DNA of 64,000 nucleotides, from NCBI RefSeq assembly GCF_001425575.1, contig NZ_LMRD01000008.1, positions 143,171 to 207,170 on the forward strand, given 5' to 3'. The notes under the pieces are model-generated. The model searched no databases. It saw nothing but the letters and a program-made list of their open reading frames with translations, and was not told the DNA's origin. The position numbers and the translations under genes are program-made. This document shows positions 26,254-37,652 of the stretch, in pieces (the first letter of the stretch is position 1; each line of letters opens with the position of its first letter). This DNA comes from Aurantimonas sp. Leaf443 (GTDB lineage Bacteria; Pseudomonadota; Alphaproteobacteria; Rhizobiales; Rhizobiaceae).

Positions 26254-28386
26254 TTACGCCGCGTCGTCCTGCGCGTCCTTCTTCAGCTCCTGGCCGGTCT
26301 TCTGGTCGACGACCTTCATCGACAGGCGGACCTTGCCGCGCTCGTCGAAGCCCATGAGCTTCACCCAGACCTTGTCGCCTTCCTTGACGATGTCCTTGGT
26401 GTTGGCGACGCGGTCGGCGGCGAGCTGGCTGATATGCACGAGGCCGTCGCGCGAGCCGAAGAAGTTCACGAAGGCGCCGAACTCGACGCACTTCACGACC
26501 GTGCCCTCGTAGATCTCGCCGACTTCAGGCTCGGCCACGATCGAGTGGATCCACTTCTTGGCGGCCTCGATCTCCTTGCCGGAGGAGGAGGCGATCTTCA
26601 CCGTGCCGTCGTCCTCGATGTTGATCTTGGCGCCGGTCTTCTCGACGATCTCGCGGATGACCTTGCCGCCCGAGCCGATCACTTCGCGGATCTTGTCGGT
26701 CGGAATCTGCATGACCTCGATGCGCGGCGCGAACTCGCCGAGCTCGGCGCGCGCCGTGCCGAGAGCCTTGTTCATCTCGCCCAGGATGTGGACGCGACCG
26801 CCCTTGGCCTGCTCGAGAGCGACCTTCATGATCTCCTCGGTGATGCCCTGGATCTTGATGTCCATCTGCAGCGAGGTGATTCCGGCTTCCGTGCCCGCGA
26901 CCTTGAAGTCCATGTCGCCGAGATGGTCCTCGTCGCCCAGGATGTCGGAGAGGACCGCGAAGCGCTCGCCTTCCTTGATGAGGCCCATGGCAATGCCGGC
27001 GACCGGCTTTGCGAGCGGCACGCCCGCATCCATCAGCGCCAGCGAGGTGCCGCAGACGGTGGCCATGGAGGACGAGCCGTTCGACTCGGTGACCTCGGAG
27101 ACGGCCCGGATCGTGTAGGGGAAGGCTTCCTTGGCCGGCAGCATCGGGCGGATGGCGCGCCAGGCGAGCTTGCCGTGGCCGATCTCGCGGCGGCCGGGCG
27201 AACCCATGCGGCCGGTCTCGCCGACCGAATAGGGCGGGAAGTTGTAGTGGAGGAGGAAGCTCTCCTTGTAGGTCCCGGTCAGCGCGTCGACGAACTGCTC
27301 GTCCTCGCCGGTGCCGAGCGTGGCGACGACGAGCGCCTGCGTCTCGCCACGCGTGAACAGCGCCGAGCCGTGGGTGCGCGGCAGGACGCCGGCCTCGGCC
27401 TCGATGCGGCGCACCGTGGAGAGGTCGCGGCCGTCGATGCGGCTGCCGGTGTCGAGGATGTTCCAGCGCACGATCTTGGCCTGGAGCTCCTTGAACACGG
27501 CGCCGACGACTTCCTTGGCGGCCTTGGGCTCGCCGTCCTCGGGCAGGAAGTGCGCCATGACCTTGGCCTTCACCGCGTCGACGGCGGCATAGCGGGCCAT
27601 CTTGTCGGTGTTCTTGTAGGCGGCGCGCAGCTCGCCCTCGGCCATCAGCAGCATCTCGTTCTCGACCGCCGAATTGTCGGCGACGACGTGCTCGCGCGGC
27701 TCCTTGGCGGCATGCTCGGCGAGCTTGATGATCGCGTCGATGACCGGCTGGAAGCCCTTGTGGCCGAACATGACGGCGCCGAGCATGATCTCCTCGGACA
27801 GCTCGTGCGCCTCCGACTCGACCATGAGGACGGCGTCCTCGGTGCCGGCGACGACGAGGTCGAGCTTGGACTCGGCCATCTCGTCGACATGCGGGTTCAG
27901 CTTGTACTCGCCGCCGATATAGCCGACGCGCGCGCCGCCGATCGGGCCCATGAAGGGCACGCCCGACAGCGTGAGGGCGGCCGAGGCCGCGACCATGGCC
28001 AGGACGTCCGGATCGTTCTCGAGATCATGCTGGAGAACGGTGACGACGACCTGCGTGTCGTTCTTGTAGCCTGCGGCGAAGAGCGGGCGGATCGGGCGGT
28101 CGATGAGGCGGGAGACGAGCGTCTCCTTCTCGGAGGGACGGCCCTCGCGCTTGAAGAAGCCGCCGGGGATCTTGCCCGCGGCGTAGGTCTTCTCCTGGTA
28201 GTTCACGGTCAGCGGGAAGAAGTCGAAGCCGACCTTGGGCTTCTTCTCGGAGACGACGGTGGCGAGCACGGTGGTCTCGCCGTAGGTGGCGAGCACGGCG
28301 CCGTCGGCCTGGCGCGCGATCTTGCCGGTCTCGAGGGTGAGCCGGCGGCCGGCCCAGTCGATGTCGACCTTGTGGGTATTGAACAT
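26254..28386 (-). CDS. pnp: Polyribonucleotide nucleotidyltransferase (PNPase)
   Basis: Phosphorolytic 3'-5' exoribonuclease of the RNA degradosome. The 710-residue protein has two RNase PH domains (starting [21 protein letters not shown], with the second containing [16 protein letters not shown]), an all-alpha linker, a KH domain ([25 protein letters not shown], near 555-580) and an S1 domain ([33 protein letters not shown], near 622-655). ATG 28386 gives the exact family start; the open frame continues upstream without similarity. A ribosome binding site GGAAGG precedes it. It is the last gene of the rimP-to-pnp series and has its own leader of about 415 nt after rpsO. Confidence 0.98.
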   Translation of the reverse strand: MFNTHKVDIDWAGRRLTLETGKIARQADGAVLATYGETTVLATVVSEKKPKVGFDFFPLTVNYQEKTYAAGKIPGGFFKREGRPSEKETLVSRLIDRPIRPLFAAGYKNDTQVVVTVLQHDLENDPDVLAMVAASAALTLSGVPFMGPIGGARVGYIGGEYKLNPHVDEMAESKLDLVVAGTEDAVLMVESEAHELSEEIMLGAVMFGHKGFQPVIDAIIKLAEHAAKEPREHVVADNSAVENEMLLMAEGELRAAYKNTDKMARYAAVDAVKAKVMAHFLPEDGEPKAAKEVVGAVFKELQAKIVRWNILDTGSRIDGRDLSTVRRIEAEAGVLPRTHGSALFTRGETQALVVATLGTGEDEQFVDALTGTYKESFLLHYNFPPYSVGETGRMGSPGRREIGHGKLAWRAIRPMLPAKEAFPYTIRAVSEVTESNGSSSMATVCGTSLALMDAGVPLAKPVAGIAMGLIKEGERFAVLSDILGDEDHLGDMDFKVAGTEAGITSLQMDIKIQGITEEIMKVALEQAKGGRVHILGEMNKALGTARAELGEFAPRIEVMQIPTDKIREVIGSGGKVIREIVEKTGAKINIEDDGTVKIASSSGKEIEAAKKWIHSIVAEPEVGEIYEGTVVKCVEFGAFVNFFGSRDGLVHISQLAADRVANTKDIVKEGDKVWVKLMGFDERGKVRLSMKVVDQKTGQELKKDAQDDAA

Positions 28387-28803
28387 TTGGAACTTGCCTT
28401 CCTTCGTGGCGCAAAGCCCCACCCTTCGGGCGAGGCGCAGGAGCGCCTTTGGCGTCGTCAAACGCGTCACGGGCAAGACGGCGGGAGGCTCGGGTCGGCG
28501 AGGGTCCGCACGCAAATGCGGAAATTCGGCCGGCGAGCCTCCGGCAATCCTGCCCCATGACCGTTCGGGCGGTCGCACCGCCGGCCTTCGCCGGGCGGTG
28601 CCCGAGATTTCGAGCGGCCGGCGCGTTGTCGCCGGGCGCCGCTCTGGGTCTCGTTCGTGGCAGTCGGGCCGCTCGTCAGAAGCGGCGGGCGGGCCGTTCG
28701 GCCCGTCGGCGGCGGCTCCCCGCGGGGAGCCTGGTCGTGCGGGCCGCCCTGTCGGGCGGCCGGGCGGCAGGCGGCGGAGCGATCCGCCGGCTGCCGGTTC
28801 GGA
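28387..28803 (-). other. rpsO-pnp intergenic leader with stacked hairpins
   Basis: About 417 bp without a gene. The part nearest rpsO contains three successive GC-rich hairpins (listed separately); the rest holds a TTGACG motif on the minus strand near 28460 with no clear -10 box. In enterobacteria the pnp leader is a double-stranded target for RNase III and PNPase autocontrol. A similar role here is an inference from position and structure. Confidence 0.6.
28689..28761. repeat. Three consecutive hairpins downstream of rpsO
   Basis: The stems are CGGGCC/GGCCCG at 28689-28704 (GTTC loop), GGCTCCCC/GGGGAGCC at 28714-28731 (2-nt centre) and GGCCGCCC/GGGCGGCC at 28742-28761 (TGTC loop). All are perfect. 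None has a T-run, so they may be RNase III or attenuation structures in the pnp leader, or processing barriers protecting rpsO mRNA. Confidence 0.6.
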
Positions 28804-29073
28804 TCAGCGGCGCAGGCTCAGGCGCTCAATGAGCGACTGGTAGCGGGGCTCGTCCTTGGCCTTCACGTAGTCGAGAAGGCGGCGGCGCTGCGAGACCATC
28901 TTCAGGAGACCACGACGGGAGTGGTTGTCCTTCTTGTGGTCCTTGAAATGGCCGGTGAGGTTGTTGATGCGCTCGGTGAGGAGCGCGACCTGCACTTCGG
29001 GCGAACCGGTGTCGCCTTCCTTGGTCGCGTATTCCTTGACGAGTTCGGCCTTACGCTCGAGCGTGATCGACAT
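28804..29073 (-). CDS. rpsO: 30S ribosomal protein S15
   Basis: Primary 16S rRNA-binding protein of the 30S platform, 89 residues. It begins [36 protein letters not shown] and contains [30 protein letters not shown], both canonical for S15. ATG 29073 is preceded by AAAGGG. It has its own promoter at 29191-29219 in addition to any read-through from truB. pnp follows after about 417 nt. Confidence 0.98.
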   Translation of the reverse strand: MSITLERKAELVKEYATKEGDTGSPEVQVALLTERINNLTGHFKDHKKDNHSRRGLLKMVSQRRRLLDYVKAKDEPRYQSLIERLSLRR

Positions 29074-29190
29074 CGTATCCCTTTCTGGTGATCGTGAGGG
29101 TTGGGTCGCCCAGGCCGGGATGTCGTCCAGCGAGGGCCATGAAACGCGAAAAGGCGCACCCTTGCGAGGCGCGTAAACTTCGCTGACGTC

Positions 29191-29219
29191 CCTATAGGCG
29201 ATTTTGCCGGCGAATGCAA
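29191..29219 (-). promoter_or_regulatory. Promoter of rpsO
   Basis: On the minus strand TTGCAT (29214-29219) and TATAGG (29191-29196) are 17 bp apart. The predicted start near 29184 leaves a leader of about 110 nt before rpsO. The -10 box and spacing are good, so rpsO-pnp can be expressed independently of the upstream genes. Confidence 0.68.
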
Positions 29220-29245
29220 AAGCGGCGCGCCCGCGGCCCCGCGCC

Positions 29246-30187
29246 TCAGCCGGCGAGGGCGCGCAGGAAGGCCGACACCTCGGCGCGAAGCCTCGCGGTC
29301 GCATCGATGCGCCCGCCCATCTGCAGGAAGCCGTGGATCATGCCGGGAAAGGCCACATGGGTCACCGTCACACCGGCGCGCGAAAGACGCTCGGCATAGG
29401 CCTCGCCCTCGTCGCGCAAGGGATCGCGCTCGCAGGTGACCACGAGGGCCGGCGGCAGGCCCGACAGGTCGGGCTCCAGCAGCGGCGAGACGGCGGGCGT
29501 CGCGCGCGCTGCGCGGTCCGGCACGAAGAGGTCGTTCTCGTAGGCAAGCGAGTCCCGCGTCATGACATTGCCCTCCTCCGTCTCCAGCGAGGCGAAGGCG
29601 CGATCGGGCGTGAGGTCGGTGTTGGGATAGAGATGCAGCGTGCCCGCGATCGCCGGGCCGCCCCCGCCGCGCGCCAGGATCGCGACGCGCGCGGCGAAGA
29701 GCCCGCCGATGGAATCGCCGCCGACGGCAAGGCGCCCGGCATCGAGGCCGAGCGCGGCGGCGCGGTCGACGAGCGCGGCCACCGCGTCGCGGCAATCGTC
29801 GAGGGCGGCGGGAAAGGGATGCTCGGGGGCGAGGCGATAGCCGACCGAGGCGAGCGCCCAGCCGCTCTCCGCCGCCAGCGCCCGGCAGGGCTCGTCATGA
29901 ACCTCGATCGAGCCGGCGATCGCCCCGCCGGCATGGAACCAGACGAGAAGCGGCAGCGGCCTGCGATCGGAGGGGCGATAGAGGCGGACGGGCACCGGGC
30001 CGCCGCGCCCTGGACAGTCGAGATCCTCGACCGAGGCGAGATCGACCTTCGGCGCGCCGAAATCGGCAAGGCCGTCCGTCATCTCCCGCGCCTTTGCCAG
30101 CGCCTCGCGACCGTCCGCCGGCGCGGGCTGGGCGGCCTTGCGGCGGGCGAGGTCGTCGAGAACGGCCTTGGCCTGCGGATCGATCAT
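29246..30187 (-). CDS. HSL-type alpha/beta hydrolase (esterase/lipase family)
   Basis: The 313-residue protein resembles the hormone-sensitive-lipase group. The oxyanion motif is HAGG (85-88, in [11 protein letters not shown], a variant of HGGG), the nucleophile elbow is GGDSIGG with Ser159, and the acid and base are likely in [11 protein letters not shown] and GMIHGFLQM. It has no signal peptide and the substrate is unknown. ATG 30187 is preceded by AAAGGGGAG. The gene sits between truB and rpsO, on the same strand and 101 bp after truB, thus inside what is normally a pure translation/RNA operon. Confidence 0.9.
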   Translation of the reverse strand: MIDPQAKAVLDDLARRKAAQPAPADGREALAKAREMTDGLADFGAPKVDLASVEDLDCPGRGGPVPVRLYRPSDRRPLPLLVWFHAGGAIAGSIEVHDEPCRALAAESGWALASVGYRLAPEHPFPAALDDCRDAVAALVDRAAALGLDAGRLAVGGDSIGGLFAARVAILARGGGGPAIAGTLHLYPNTDLTPDRAFASLETEEGNVMTRDSLAYENDLFVPDRAARATPAVSPLLEPDLSGLPPALVVTCERDPLRDEGEAYAERLSRAGVTVTHVAFPGMIHGFLQMGGRIDATARLRAEVSAFLRALAG

Positions 30188-30288
30188 GCCGGACGCTCCC
30201 CTTTCGCCGACGGGGCCGGCTGGTCGGGCCCTTAACTGCGGCCCGGCCCTGCGCGTTCCCCCCCGGCCGCGCGGCCGGGTCCGGGCGG

Positions 30289-31275
30289 TCAGCCCCGTCC
30301 GCCGAAGACGCGCTTGGGATGGAAGGCGCCTTCCTCGATCGCGCCGAGCGCCAGAAGCCGGCCGTGGCCGACGGCATAGGCCTCCTCGCAGAAGACCGGC
30401 GCGTCGCGCCCGCGCAGCAACACGGGATTGCCGGACAGGACGCGGCCGGCCTGCTCGTCGGTGAGGTTCACCTCGTAGAGATCCGACAGCGCCGCCTCGG
30501 GCGTGACGATATATTCGTCGAGGGGACGGAAATCGACGACCCGGGCCTTGGCGCCCGATTCCAAGGCGGCCTCGTCGAGGACCTCGAGCCCTTCCTCGGC
30601 GGCGAGCTCGAGGTCGGAGAGCTTGACCATGTCGGCCTCGCCGAAGGCGCCGACCGCGATGCGGCGCAGGTCGATCACGTGGCCGTAGCAGCCGAGATCG
30701 CGGCCGATGTCGCGGGCGATGGCGCGCACATAGGTGCCCTTGCCGCACTCGGCCTCGAAGACGCTCGTCGCCTCGTCCGGCATGGAGACGAGGTCCAGCC
30801 GGTGGACCGAGACGGTGCGCGCGGCGATCTCGACCAGTTCGCCCTCGCGGGCGAGATCATAGGCGCGGTTGCCGTCGATCTTGATGGCCGAGAAGCTCGG
30901 CGGCACCTGCGTGATCTCGCCCGTATAGTCGGGCAGGATGGCGCGGATCGTCTCGGCGGAGGGACGGATGTCGGAGGTCTTCACCACCGGACCCTCGGTG
31001 TCGTCGGTCGTCGTCTCCGCGCCCCAGCGCACGGCGAAGCGATAGACCTTGCGCCCGTCCATGACGAAGGGAACGGTCTTGGTCGCATCGCCGAAGGCGA
31101 TCGGCAGCATGCCGGAGGCGAGCGGGTCCAGCGTGCCGGCATGGCCGGCCTTCTGGGCGAAATAGAGCCATTTCAGCTTGCCGACGGCGTCCGTCGATCC
31201 CATGCCCTTCGGCTTGTCCAGGATCACCCAGCCGTTGATCGGGCGTCCCTTCGGCTTCTTGCCGCGCCGTGCCAT
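30289..31275 (-). CDS. truB: tRNA pseudouridine-55 synthase TruB
   Basis: Makes pseudouridine 55 in the T-loop of tRNAs. The 328-residue protein has the catalytic Asp50 in [16 protein letters not shown], plus [14 protein letters not shown] (15-28), [18 protein letters not shown] and [19 protein letters not shown], all standard TruB blocks, followed by a C-terminal PUA-like region ending GAFHPKRVF. Its ATG overlaps the rbfA stop by one base (TGATG), so the two are translationally coupled. Confidence 0.97.
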   Translation of the reverse strand: MARRGKKPKGRPINGWVILDKPKGMGSTDAVGKLKWLYFAQKAGHAGTLDPLASGMLPIAFGDATKTVPFVMDGRKVYRFAVRWGAETTTDDTEGPVVKTSDIRPSAETIRAILPDYTGEITQVPPSFSAIKIDGNRAYDLAREGELVEIAARTVSVHRLDLVSMPDEATSVFEAECGKGTYVRAIARDIGRDLGCYGHVIDLRRIAVGAFGEADMVKLSDLELAAEEGLEVLDEAALESGAKARVVDFRPLDEYIVTPEAALSDLYEVNLTDEQAGRVLSGNPVLLRGRDAPVFCEEAYAVGHGRLLALGAIEEGAFHPKRVFGGRG

Positions 31276-31694
31276 CAGTTCGTTTCCTCGTTGTCGTCGC
31301 CGTCGTCCGGGCCGAGGTCGCGCTGCACTTCCGGCGAGCGCAGGAGCGCGTCGATCCGGGCATAGTTGTCGAAGCTCTCGTCCTCGCGGAAGCGGACTTC
31401 CGGCATGTACTTCATCTGGCGCAAAGCCGGCGAGAGCCGGCCGCGCAGATATTTCGCGTGGTTGTTCAGCGCCTTGACGAAGGGATCCATGTCGCTCTGT
31501 CCGAGCACCGTCACATAGGCGGTGGCGAGCTTGAGATCGGGCGTCATGCGCACTTCGGTGACGGTGACGACGGCCTTCTCCAGGAGCGGGTCCTGGATGT
31601 CGCCGCGCTGCAGCGTCTCGGTCAGGGCATGGCGCACCTTCTCGCCCACGGAGAGCTGGCGCTGGGAGGGACCCTTTGCCTTGGGGGAGGCCAT
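31275..31694 (-). CDS. rbfA: Ribosome-binding factor A
   Basis: Small KH-like factor that binds the 30S subunit and helps 16S rRNA 5'-end maturation and cold adaptation. The 139-residue protein has [44 protein letters not shown] and [32 protein letters not shown], matching the family. The C-terminus is an acidic tail ([14 protein letters not shown]). It follows infB by about 150 bp and overlaps truB by one base. Confidence 0.96.
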   Translation of the reverse strand: MASPKAKGPSQRQLSVGEKVRHALTETLQRGDIQDPLLEKAVVTVTEVRMTPDLKLATAYVTVLGQSDMDPFVKALNNHAKYLRGRLSPALRQMKYMPEVRFREDESFDNYARIDALLRSPEVQRDLGPDDGDDNEETN

Positions 31695-31844
31695 GGCGAT
31701 GTCTCTTTCGTGGTCGGTTGGCGGGGGCGGCGCGGCGGCCGCCGGGGCGCCCGCCCGGCTCGCGAGGAGCCTGGACGGGGTCTGCCCATACGACGAACGC
31801 GCCCGGCGGGGCCGGACGCGCTCCTCCGGTCTGGTCCGGTGTCG

Positions 31845-34800
31845 CTAGAGCTTGCGCGCCACGTGCTCGACGCGGAAGCACTCGATGACGTCGCCCTGGC
31901 GGATGTCCTCGTAGTTCTGGAAGGCCATGCCGCATTCCTGGCCGCCGTAGACCTCCGACACTTCGTCCTTGAAGCGCTTGAGCGTCTTGAGCGTGCCCTC
32001 GTGGATGACGACGTTGTCGCGGATGAGGCGCACGCCGGCACCGCGCTCGACCTTGCCTTCGGTGACGCGGCAACCCGCGACCTTGCCGACCTTGGTGATC
32101 TGGAAGACCTCCAGGATCTCCGCATTGCCGAGGAAGGTCTCGCGACGCTCCGGCGACAGGAGGCCCGACATGGCATCCTTCACGTCATCCACGAGATTGT
32201 AGATGATGTTGTAGTAGCGGATGTCGATGCCGTCGCGGTCGGCCGCCTGGCGGGCCTGGGTGTTGGCGCGCACGTTGAAGCCGATGATCGCGGCGTTGGA
32301 GGCCGCGGCCAGCGAGATGTCCGACTCCGTGATGGCGCCGGCGCCCGAATGGATGATGCGGGCGCGCACCTCGTCGGTGCCCAGCTTGTCGAGGGCGTTG
32401 ACGATGGCCTCGATCGAGCCCTGCACGTCGCCCTTGATGAGCAGCGGGAACTCCTTGCGGCCGGTGTCCTGCAGCTGGCTCATCATCTGCTCGAGCGAGC
32501 CGCGCTGGCCGGCATTCTTGGCCACCTGCTTCTCGCGCGACAGGCGCTGGCGATATTCGGAGATCTCGCGCGCCTTGGCCTCGTTCTCGACCACGGCGAA
32601 GCGGTCGCCGGCCTGCGGCGTGCCCTGCATGCCCAGCACCTCGATCGGCATCGAGGGACCGGCCTCCTTCAGCGTCTTGCCCTTGTCGGTGACGAGGGCG
32701 CGCACGCGGCCCCACTCGTCGCCCGCCACGATGATGTCGCCCTGGCGCAGCGTGCCGGCCTGGACGAGCACGGTCGCGACCGGACCGCGGCCCTTGTCGA
32801 GCTGGGCCTCGATGACCGAGCCCTCGGCCGGGCGCTCGGGATCCGACTTCAGGTCGAGAACCTCGGCCTGGAGCAGGACGGCCTCGAGCAGGCCGTCGAG
32901 ATTGATGCCCTTGGTGGCCGAGACCTCGACGTCGAGCACCTCGCCGCCCATCGATTCCACGAAGACCTCGTGCTGCAGAAGCTGCGTGCGCACCTTCTGG
33001 GCATCGGCGCTCGGCTTGTCGATCTTGTTGATCGCCACGATGATGGGCACGCCCGCCGCCTTGGCGTGATTGATGGACTCGATCGTCTGCGGCATGACGC
33101 TGTCGTCGGCCGCCACCACGAGGATGGCGATGTCGGTCACCTTGGCGCCGCGGGCGCGCATGGCCGTGAAGGCCTCGTGGCCCGGCGTGTCGATGAACGA
33201 GATCTTGTGACCGTCGTGCTCGACCTGGTAGGCGCCGATATGCTGCGTGATGCCGCCGGCTTCGCCGGAGACGACCTTGGTCTGGCGGATCGCGTCGAGC
33301 AGCGAGGTCTTGCCGTGGTCGACATGGCCCATGATCGTCACGACAGGCGGACGCGAGGCCAGGCGATCGGGGTTGTTGACGGCGTTGAAGATGCCCTCCT
33401 CGACGTCCGACTCCGCCACGCGGCGGACCGTGTGGCCGAATTCGGAGGCGATCAGCTCGGCGAGATCGGCATCGATGATGTCGCCCGGCTTCATCATCTG
33501 GCCCTGCGCCATCAGGAACTTGATGACGTCCACCGACCGCTCGGACATGCGGTTGGCGAGTTCCTGGATGCTGATGGTCTCGGGAATGATCACTTCGCGG
33601 GAAATCTTCTCACGGGGCTGGTTCTGCTGCGAACGCTTGAACTTCTCCTGACGGCGACGGATCGCCGACAGCGAACGGCCACGGGCGCCCTCGTCGGCCG
33701 AAAGGGCCTTGTCGAGCGTCAGCTTGCCGCTGCGGCGGCCGTCGTCGCGGCCCGGACGGGCGGGCTTGGCCGCCTCGGGGGTCGTGGCGGGCTTGGCGGG
33801 CGCACGGCGCGGGCCGGTGGCGATCCGGGCCCTCGCGCTGTCGTCCTCCTCCGTCGTCGTCACGCGGCGGCGGCGCTCGCCGACCGGCGTGCGCGCGGCG
33901 GCGGCCTCCGCGTCGGCGGGGCTAGCCGGCGTGGCGGAGGCGTTGGCGCCGCGGGCGGGAACACGGCGCTGCGACTCGGCCTCGGCCTTGCGGCGCGCGG
34001 CGGCCTCGGCCTCCAGACGGGCGGCCTCCTCGGCCTGACGGGCCTCGGACTCGGCCATCTCGCGCTGGCGGCGCTCGTCGTCGGCGATGCGGCGCGCCTC
34101 GTCGAGCTGGAACAGGCGACGGTCCTCGACCTCGCGCTGGCGGGCCAGTTCGAGCGCGCGGCGACGGGCATCCATCTCGCGCGAGGAGAGATCGGACAGG
34201 ACGGCACCGCGCGGCTGGCGGGCGCCGGCCTGGGCGGCGGGCGCCGGACGGCGGTCGTCGCGACCGCCCGGGCGGCCCTGGCCGGAGCCCTGGCCGGGAC
34301 GGTTGTTGCCGCCGGCCGCGCCGCGATCGGGCGCACCGCCGCTGCGCGGCGCCTGAGAGGAGCCGGGACGGTTGCCGTAGGGCGCGCCGGTGCGACCGGC
34401 GGGCGCCGAGGACGGCGCGCGCGGAGCCGAAGGCGCCGCGGCGCGGGGCGCCTGCGGTGCCGCCGGTGCCTGGGATGTCTGTGCCTGGGGCGCCGGAGCC
34501 TCGGACGCGGCCGGCGCCGGCGTCACGACCGGGGCGACGGCTTCGGCCGGCGTCGCGGCGACGGGTGCGGCGGGCTCGGGAGCCGCCGCCTCGGGCGCTG
34601 CAGCCTGTGCGGGCTCGGCGGCCTTCGGCGTCTCGGCCGTGGCGGCCTGGGGCGCGACCGGCTGCTCGTCGGCGACGGGCTGAGGCGCGGCGGGCGCGGC
34701 CTCGGCCACCGTCTCCTCGGCCTTCGGCTGGGAGCCCGGCTTGGGGCCGAGCTGGATCTGCGGCGGGCGGCCGGAATTGTGCGGCACGCTCGTGCCCGAG

Positions 34801-35135
34801 GGGCGCGAAACGGCGGCGGCCGGCGTCTCGGCCGCGGCGCGCGGCTCGGCCGGAGCCGGGGTCGGCACGCTCGGCACGGCCGCGGCGGCGGCGGGCGCGG
34901 CCTCGGCGGGGCGCGGCTTCAGGCCGGCCGCGACCGACGGCGTCGCCGCGGGCGCCACCTCGTCGGGCTTGGTCAGCCGCCGCTTCTTGGTTTCGACCAC
35001 GACGTTCTTCGTGCGGCCATGGGAGAAGTTCTGACGCACGGTGGACTGCTGCTGCACGCCGCCCGGCTTCAGGGACAAGGTCTTCTTCGGTGTCACGCTC
35101 AGCGTCTTGTCGTCGCCGGACTTGGTATCGCTCAT
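31845..35135 (-). CDS. infB: Translation initiation factor IF-2
   Basis: GTPase that places initiator tRNA on the 30S subunit. At 1096 residues it is longer than most IF-2 proteins. About the first 430 residues are a low-complexity alanine/proline/glutamate-rich region, including a glycine/arginine-rich stretch ([18 protein letters not shown]) and a charged coiled-coil-like block ([24 protein letters not shown]). An IF2_N domain (about 515-565) and the GTPase domain follow, with GHVDHGKT near 600, DTPGHEAF and NKIDKP, then domains II-IV (ending [12 protein letters not shown]). It lies between ylxR and rbfA in the rimP operon. Confidence 0.97.
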   Translation of the reverse strand: MSDTKSGDDKTLSVTPKKTLSLKPGGVQQQSTVRQNFSHGRTKNVVVETKKRRLTKPDEVAPAATPSVAAGLKPRPAEAAPAAAAAVPSVPTPAPAEPRAAAETPAAAVSRPSGTSVPHNSGRPPQIQLGPKPGSQPKAEETVAEAAPAAPQPVADEQPVAPQAATAETPKAAEPAQAAAPEAAAPEPAAPVAATPAEAVAPVVTPAPAASEAPAPQAQTSQAPAAPQAPRAAAPSAPRAPSSAPAGRTGAPYGNRPGSSQAPRSGGAPDRGAAGGNNRPGQGSGQGRPGGRDDRRPAPAAQAGARQPRGAVLSDLSSREMDARRRALELARQREVEDRRLFQLDEARRIADDERRQREMAESEARQAEEAARLEAEAAARRKAEAESQRRVPARGANASATPASPADAEAAAARTPVGERRRRVTTTEEDDSARARIATGPRRAPAKPATTPEAAKPARPGRDDGRRSGKLTLDKALSADEGARGRSLSAIRRRQEKFKRSQQNQPREKISREVIIPETISIQELANRMSERSVDVIKFLMAQGQMMKPGDIIDADLAELIASEFGHTVRRVAESDVEEGIFNAVNNPDRLASRPPVVTIMGHVDHGKTSLLDAIRQTKVVSGEAGGITQHIGAYQVEHDGHKISFIDTPGHEAFTAMRARGAKVTDIAILVVAADDSVMPQTIESINHAKAAGVPIIVAINKIDKPSADAQKVRTQLLQHEVFVESMGGEVLDVEVSATKGINLDGLLEAVLLQAEVLDLKSDPERPAEGSVIEAQLDKGRGPVATVLVQAGTLRQGDIIVAGDEWGRVRALVTDKGKTLKEAGPSMPIEVLGMQGTPQAGDRFAVVENEAKAREISEYRQRLSREKQVAKNAGQRGSLEQMMSQLQDTGRKEFPLLIKGDVQGSIEAIVNALDKLGTDEVRARIIHSGAGAITESDISLAAASNAAIIGFNVRANTQARQAADRDGIDIRYYNIIYNLVDDVKDAMSGLLSPERRETFLGNAEILEVFQITKVGKVAGCRVTEGKVERGAGVRLIRDNVVIHEGTLKTLKRFKDEVSEVYGGQECGMAFQNYEDIRQGDVIECFRVEHVARKL

Positions 35136-35242
35136 CTACGCTTCCGCTTCCTGCGCAGGATCGCTCCCGCGCGCTTCATCCGTACCAGGAGCGTCTCGAT
35201 CGGGGCGCTCTTCGTCAGTCTCAGACGCCGTTCCCTGCGGCC

Positions 35243-35959
35243 CTAGAGGGGCTCTTGCGGGGAATCGCTATCAGGGTTTTCACCCCTGTATCGTGCGAGA
35301 GCGCTGAGACGCTTCGCGGCAGCCAAACCCGCATCGCCGGCAAGGATGGCTGCATGTATCACATTCCCCCCACCCAACGCCAAACCCAATTCGTCCGTCG
35401 AAAACGGACGATAGGCGGGAATCTCGATCCCCAGCGCCGATGCGGCCGTGCGACGCACGGATTCCATCTTTCTCACCCCGTCCGCCGACCCGTCGCGCGA
35501 GGCGATGAGGGCCAGGGCCTCGCCGGAGCGCAGCGCGCTCTCGACGCGGGTCGCCCCGGTGACGAGCTGGCGCGCCTTGCGGGCGAGCCCCATCGAGCCG
35601 AGCGTCGAGGCGACGAGAAGGGCGTCGACCAGGTCCGCGAGCCCCGCCGTGCCGCCCGCCTCGCGGCGAAAGGCCCGCGAGAAGAGCTTGCGGCGCACCG
35701 CCTCCTCGAGACTGGCCCGGCGCGCCTCGACATGGGCGCCGCGCCCCGGAAGACGCCGCTTCAGGTCGGGGACGACCGTGCCGTCCGGGCCGAGCACGAA
35801 GCGGATCATCTCGTCCGCCGGGAGCCGCGCGCGCGACAGGATGCACATGCGCCCGTTCACCAGCTCGTCCATCTCCTCGTCCGGCCCCTCGAAGGACGGG
35901 CCGGCGGCGCGATCCGCGCCGGTCACGCGGCAGGCCTCAGGCCTCGCCTTCCTCGTCAT
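35243..35959 (-). CDS. YlxR-type RNA-binding protein with L7Ae-like domain
   Basis: The product is about 238 residues. The YlxR (DUF448) domain is at about 35-115 (GRMCILSRARLPADEMIRFVLGPDGTVVPDLKRRLPGRGAHV), and an L7Ae/L30e-like part follows (about 120-215, LGSMGLARKARQLVTGATRVESALRSGEALALIASRDGS). The two-domain form is typical of alphaproteobacteria, always between nusA and infB. ATG 35959 would overlap nusA by 23 bp and lacks a good ribosome binding site. GTG 35926, 11 nt after the nusA stop and 8 nt after GAGG, is a good alternative. Function is unproven; RNA binding is inferred from the fold. Confidence 0.9.
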   Translation of the reverse strand: MTRKARPEACRVTGADRAAGPSFEGPDEEMDELVNGRMCILSRARLPADEMIRFVLGPDGTVVPDLKRRLPGRGAHVEARRASLEEAVRRKLFSRAFRREAGGTAGLADLVDALLVASTLGSMGLARKARQLVTGATRVESALRSGEALALIASRDGSADGVRKMESVRRTAASALGIEIPAYRPFSTDELGLALGGGNVIHAAILAGDAGLAAAKRLSALARYRGENPDSDSPQEPL

Positions 35960-37535
35960 CGGTCTCGGGCTCGGGACCCTTCAGGTCCTCCTCGGTGATC
36001 CAGCCGGCCATGAGGCGCGCCTGCATGATCATGCGGTCGGCATCGACGCGCGAGATCTCGAACTTGGAGAGCGCGCCCTCGAACTTCTTGGTCTCGCCGT
36101 CCTTGCGCTCGGTCCAGCCGATCAGGTCGTCGGCGACGGCGCCGGCGAAGTCCTCGACCGAGCGGATCTCCGCCTCGCCGAGAGCGACCAGCATGGCCGT
36201 CGTCAGGCCGTCGATCTCTTTCAGATCCTCGTCGACGCCGAGTTCGACGCGCCGGGCGTCGAGTTCGGCCTCGCGCTGATCGAGATAGTCGCGGGCGCGG
36301 GCCTGGATCTCGCCGGCCGTGTCCTCGTCGAAACCCTCGATGGCGGCGACTTCGCCGACATCGACATAGGCCACTTCCTCGACCGTTGCAAAACCCTCGG
36401 AGGCGAGGAGCTGGCCGACCATCTCGTCGACATTCAGCGCCTCCATGAAGATCTCGGACCGCTCGGCGAATTCCTTCTGGCGCCGCTCGGACTCCTCCTG
36501 CTCGGTCAGGATGTCGATATCCCAGCCGGTGAGCTGCGAGGCGAGGCGCACGTTCTGGCCGCGACGGCCGATCGCCAGGCTTAACTGGTCATCGGGGACC
36601 ACGACTTCAATGCGCTCGGCGTCCTCGTCGAGCACGACCTTGGCCACTTCCGCCGGCTGCAGCGCGTTGACGAGGAAGGAGGCGGCGTCCGGCGACCAGG
36701 GAATGATGTCGATCTTCTCGCCCTGCAGCTCGCCGACGACGGCCTGGACGCGACTGCCGCGCATGCCGACGCAGGCGCCGACCGGATCGACCGAGGAATC
36801 GCTGGAGACGACGGCGATCTTGGCGCGCGAGCCGGGATCGCGGGCCACCGCCTTGATGGTGATGATGCCGTCGTAGATCTCCGGCACTTCCATCGTGAAG
36901 AGCTTGGCCATGAACTGGGGATGGGTGCGCGACAGGAAGATCTGGGGCCCGCGCGGCTCGCGGCGCACGTCGTAGACATAGGCGCGCACGCGGTCGCCAT
37001 AGCGGAAGAGCTCGCGCGGGATCTGCTCGTCGCGGCGCACGATGCCCTCGGCCTTGCCGAGATCGACGATCACGTTGCCGTATTCGACGCGCTTCACCGT
37101 GCCGTTGACGATCTCGCCGACGCGCCCGACGAATTCCTCGTACTGGCGGTCGCGCTCGGCGTCGCGCACCTTCTGGACGATGACCTGCTTGGCGGACTGG
37201 GCGGCGATGCGGCCGAAATCCATCGGCGGCAGCTGCTCGGCGATGAAGTCGCCCGGCTCGGCGTCCGGGTTCTTGTCGCGGGCGAGCTCCAGATAGATCT
37301 GGGTGTTCGGGTTCTCGACCTCCTCGACCACTTCCAGAAGCCGCTGCAGCTTCATCTCGCCGGTCTTGGTGTTGATGTCGACGCGGATATTGGTCTCCTG
37401 GCCGTAGCGCGAGCGCGCGGCCTTCTGGATCGCGTCCGCCATGGCGCCGATGACGATCTCGCGATCGATCGACTTCTCGCGCGCGACGGCGTCCGCGATC
37501 TGCAGAAGCTCGAGCCGGTTCGCACTGACTGCCAT
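35937..37535 (-). CDS. nusA: Transcription termination/antitermination protein NusA
   Basis: RNA polymerase-binding elongation factor. The 532-residue protein has the NusA N-terminal domain ([24 protein letters not shown]), an S1 domain ([21 protein letters not shown], near 135-155), two KH domains ([29 protein letters not shown] and [25 protein letters not shown]) and two C-terminal acidic helix-hairpin-helix repeats ([32 protein letters not shown] and [24 protein letters not shown]). It follows rimP by 117 bp. NusA may act on the terminator-like hairpin in the operon leader at 38413-38444. Confidence 0.98.
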   Translation of the reverse strand: MAVSANRLELLQIADAVAREKSIDREIVIGAMADAIQKAARSRYGQETNIRVDINTKTGEMKLQRLLEVVEEVENPNTQIYLELARDKNPDAEPGDFIAEQLPPMDFGRIAAQSAKQVIVQKVRDAERDRQYEEFVGRVGEIVNGTVKRVEYGNVIVDLGKAEGIVRRDEQIPRELFRYGDRVRAYVYDVRREPRGPQIFLSRTHPQFMAKLFTMEVPEIYDGIITIKAVARDPGSRAKIAVVSSDSSVDPVGACVGMRGSRVQAVVGELQGEKIDIIPWSPDAASFLVNALQPAEVAKVVLDEDAERIEVVVPDDQLSLAIGRRGQNVRLASQLTGWDIDILTEQEESERRQKEFAERSEIFMEALNVDEMVGQLLASEGFATVEEVAYVDVGEVAAIEGFDEDTAGEIQARARDYLDQREAELDARRVELGVDEDLKEIDGLTTAMLVALGEAEIRSVEDFAGAVADDLIGWTERKDGETKKFEGALSKFEISRVDADRMIMQARLMAGWITEEDLKGPEPETDDEEGEA

Positions 37536-37652
37536 TGTCGTTCACTCCTCGTCGAGGGTCCGCACCGCAGGCGCCTTCAGCGCCGGTGCCGCCCGTCCCG
37601 TTCGTTCAGGCCCTGCCGCGCGCGCCGGGGTCCGGTGCGCGGCGCCGGCCCG

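Noticed and set aside
25444-28560. Very long plus-strand open frame opposite pnp
   Set aside because: It is the mirror of pnp in a GC-rich genome, with repetitive Asp/Leu/His/Arg composition and no family match. The minus-strand frame is clearly PNPase.
31269-35246. 1300-codon plus-strand open frame opposite infB and rbfA
   Set aside because: Same mirror effect: composition is low-complexity and the other strand encodes intact IF-2 and RbfA.
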